Source of the DNA: Myxococcus virescens
GTDB taxonomy: Bacteria; Myxococcota; Myxococcia; Myxococcales; Myxococcaceae
DNA length: 64,000 bases
Direction: 5' to 3'
Assembly (NCBI RefSeq): GCF_900101905.1
Contig: NZ_FNAJ01000001.1
Coordinates: 744,001 to 808,000 of the forward strand
A model generated the notes under the pieces. That model ran no database searches, was not told where the DNA came from, and worked only from the letters and a program-made list of their open reading frames with translations. Positions 62,101 to 64,000 of this stretch are shown here, one piece after another; the first letter of the stretch is position 1; the number at the start of each line of letters is the position of its first letter. The translations under genes were made by a program, and so were the position numbers.

Positions 62101-64000
62101 ATGAGCAGCACGTCCCTGCAGGTGATGAAGTTCGGTGGCACATCCGTGGGCTCGCCCACGCGGCTCCGCCAGGTAGTGGAGCTGATTGGCAAGCACGCGC
62201 GGCAAGGCCCGCTGGCAGTGGTCGTCTCCGCGATGGGCGACACCACGGACTGGCTGCTGGACGCGGCCCGCCTCGCCACCGAGGGTGACCTGGAAGGCGC
62301 GCTCGCGGTGGCCACGCGCATCGCCGACCTCGCGAAGGCCAACGCCGCGGCGCTGGCGCCCGGACAAGCCACCGCGCTGGCCGAGCGTGTCGACGGGCTC
62401 CTCGCGCCGCTGCGTCAGCTGCTCCATGGCGTCTCACTCACGCGAGAGTGCTCCGCCCCCACGAGAGACCGGGTGCTGTCGTTCGGTGAGCTGGTGTCCG
62501 CCACGCTGCTGGCGGAGCTGCTCACGGCCCATGGCACGTCCGCCACCTTCCGTGACGCGCGCCAGCTCCTGGTGACGGATGACCGCTTCGGCGCGGCGCG
62601 GGTGGACCTGGTTCGGACGCGGGAGCGACTCCAAGCCGCCCGGGAGACGTGGGGGGTCGAGGTGCCCGTGCTCCCCGGCTTCATCGCCGCCACGCCGGAT
62701 GGACGCACCACCACGCTGGGCCGCAACGGCTCTGACTACACCGCGGCGCTGGTGGCCCAGGGCCTGGGCGCGTCGGAAGTCACGGTGTGGACGGACGTGC
62801 TCGGCCTGCACACCGCCGACCCGGAGCTGGTCACGGACGCCTACCCCGTGGCGCACCTCACCCACGGCGAGGGCCTGGAGCTGGCGGCGGTGGGCGCCCG
62901 CATGCTGCACCCGCGCACGATGATTCCGCTCATCGAGTCCGGAATCTCCCTGCGCATCCGCAACACCATGGAGCCAGAGCACCCGGGCACGCTCATCGAC
63001 GCCATCGGTTCGCGCGACGGCCAGCGTCCCGCCTGCATCGCGACGCGCGAGGACCTGGCGCTGCTCGGCATCGAGGTGCGCAAGCTGTCCGACCAGTTCC
63101 AACTGGGGGAGCGCGTGCTGGCCGCACTGCGAGAAGCGCGCGTCACGGTGTGGATGACCGCGCAGTCCGCCAATGGCCAGTCACTGGCTGTCGTCGTGCC
63201 CCGCCCCGACGCGGAGCACGCGCGGTCCGTGCTCGCCGCCGAGCTGGCGCAGGAGCTGTCACGCCGCGAAGTGGAACCGCTGGAGGTCCGCCAGCCGGTG
63301 ACGCTGCTGACGCTGGTGGCGGAGACCATGGGCCACGGCGTCAACGTGGCCGGGCGCTTCTTCAGCGCGCTGGGTGCGGTGGGCGTCAACGTGCGCGCCA
63401 GCGCCCAGGGTGCCAGCTCCCGCTCCCTTTCATGCGTCGTCGACGCGGCGGACACCGCCGTCGCCGCGCGCACCACGCACGCGGCCTTCAACCTGGCCCA
63501 TCAGCAGGTGAGCCTCTTCGTCCTCGGCCGAGGCACGGTGGGCGGACAGCTGCTGGCCCAACTGCGCGCCCAGCAGGCGCTGCTCCGGGACAGGCACGGC
63601 ATCGCGCTGCGCGTCGTGGGGCTGGCGGACAGCAAGCGCGCGCTCTTCGACGCGGCGGGGCTCACGCTCGACGGCGTGGAGGCGCGGCTCGAAGGCGTGA
63701 CGCCCGAAGCGCCCCAGGCGCGCACCCTGGTCCCCTTGTTGGACGCGCTCCGGCGGCTGCCCGTCCCCATCCTGGTCGACTGCACCGCCGCGGGCGGGTT
63801 GGAGGCGCTCTACACGGAGGCCTTCCAGCGCGGCATCCACGTGGTGGCGGCCAACAAGAAGCCGCTGGCGCTGCCATGGGAGGCCCGCGAAGCGCTGGTG
63901 GACACGGCGCGCCGCAACCACGTCGCGTACCACTACGAGACGACGGTGGCGTCCAGCCTGCCCGTCATCGACACGCTGGCGAACCTGGTGCGCACCGGTG
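62101..64000 (+). CDS. thrA: Bifunctional aspartokinase / homoserine dehydrogenase (3' end outside window)
   Basis: The first 633 residues of a ThrA-type enzyme, which phosphorylates aspartate and reduces aspartate semialdehyde to homoserine for threonine and methionine. The kinase start is MKFGGTSVGSPTRLRQVVEL. The GRNGSDYTAALVAQGLG block and WTDVLGLHTADPELV complete it (residues to about 290). An ACT-type region follows (LLGIEVRKLSDQFQLGE, and VAGRFFSALGAVGVNVRASA), then the dehydrogenase Rossmann GRGTVGGQLLAQL and the conserved VDCTAAGGLEALY and VVAANKKPLAL. The ATG has GAGG 8 bases upstream. The frame stays open to the window edge. No obvious attenuator was found in the leader. Confidence 0.95.
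   Translation, partial: MSSTSLQVMKFGGTSVGSPTRLRQVVELIGKHARQGPLAVVVSAMGDTTDWLLDAARLATEGDLEGALAVATRIADLAKANAAALAPGQATALAERVDGLLAPLRQLLHGVSLTRECSAPTRDRVLSFGELVSATLLAELLTAHGTSATFRDARQLLVTDDRFGAARVDLVRTRERLQAARETWGVEVPVLPGFIAATPDGRTTTLGRNGSDYTAALVAQGLGASEVTVWTDVLGLHTADPELVTDAYPVAHLTHGEGLELAAVGARMLHPRTMIPLIESGISLRIRNTMEPEHPGTLIDAIGSRDGQRPACIATREDLALLGIEVRKLSDQFQLGERVLAALREARVTVWMTAQSANGQSLAVVVPRPDAEHARSVLAAELAQELSRREVEPLEVRQPVTLLTLVAETMGHGVNVAGRFFSALGAVGVNVRASAQGASSRSLSCVVDAADTAVAARTTHAAFNLAHQQVSLFVLGRGTVGGQLLAQLRAQQALLRDRHGIALRVVGLADSKRALFDAAGLTLDGVEARLEGVTPEAPQARTLVPLLDALRRLPVPILVDCTAAGGLEALYTEAFQRGIHVVAANKKPLALPWEAREALVDTARRNHVAYHYETTVASSLPVIDTLANLVRTG

Overview
The window is GC-rich (third codon positions almost always G or C, long open frames antisense to real genes) and carries several protein families known mainly from myxobacteria: a TIGR02269-type lipoprotein with a double-CXXCG partner, a TIGR02265/DUF2378 protein, MbnP/MbnH-type pairs named after Myxococcus genes, and a CorE-like sigma factor. 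I read it as a chromosomal segment of a Myxococcus-like member of the Myxococcota. No tRNA, rRNA, CRISPR array, transposase or phage integrase was seen.

Layout. 1-9.2 kb: the end of mfd, an ArgE/DapE-type peptidase, two near-identical large lipoproteins flanking hutF, then small membrane and ferritin-like genes. 9.3-18.7 kb (minus): a compact five-gene export operon with a DUF1549/DUF1588/DUF1585-like cytochrome-type protein, a lipoprotein, a Tat-exported DUF1501 protein, a beta-propeller lipoprotein ending in a c-type haem site and a 1245-residue FG-GAP lipoprotein. 18.9-24.4 kb: a DUF420 membrane protein, haem oxygenase, a SitA/SitI-like toxin-immunity pair and a subtilisin-like lipoprotein. 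24.4-34.9 kb: an Lhr helicase, a flavoenzyme with a candidate coupled micro-ORF and palindromic operator region, an orphan ABC ATPase, a DUF2378 protein, a hybrid histidine kinase and a cysteine synthase-like enzyme.

34.9-61.5 kb is dominated by metal handling. Two complete tripartite RND metal-efflux operons lie head to tail, one CusA-like and one of another HME type. Each begins with a small exported Cys/His-rich protein, and an amidase gene sits between them. Further along are a 16-cysteine Csp-type copper-storage protein, a wrecked copper P-type ATPase with a YHS domain, a ClC channel, an MbnP-like gene whose MbnH-like partner is broken by frameshifts, a short relic of another MbnH-like gene, an intact MbnH/MbnP pair on the opposite strand, and an ECF sigma factor with a cysteine-rich tail of the CorE type. 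The window ends inside a bifunctional aspartokinase-homoserine dehydrogenase gene.

The most promising material for new biology is the DUF1501/beta-propeller/FG-GAP operon, the SitAI-like cassette, the repeated small Cys/His-rich protein in front of each RND pump, and the multiplied and decaying MbnP/MbnH modules with palindromes about 57-59 bp upstream of each MbnP gene. Protein families were assigned by reading motifs; no database search was possible.
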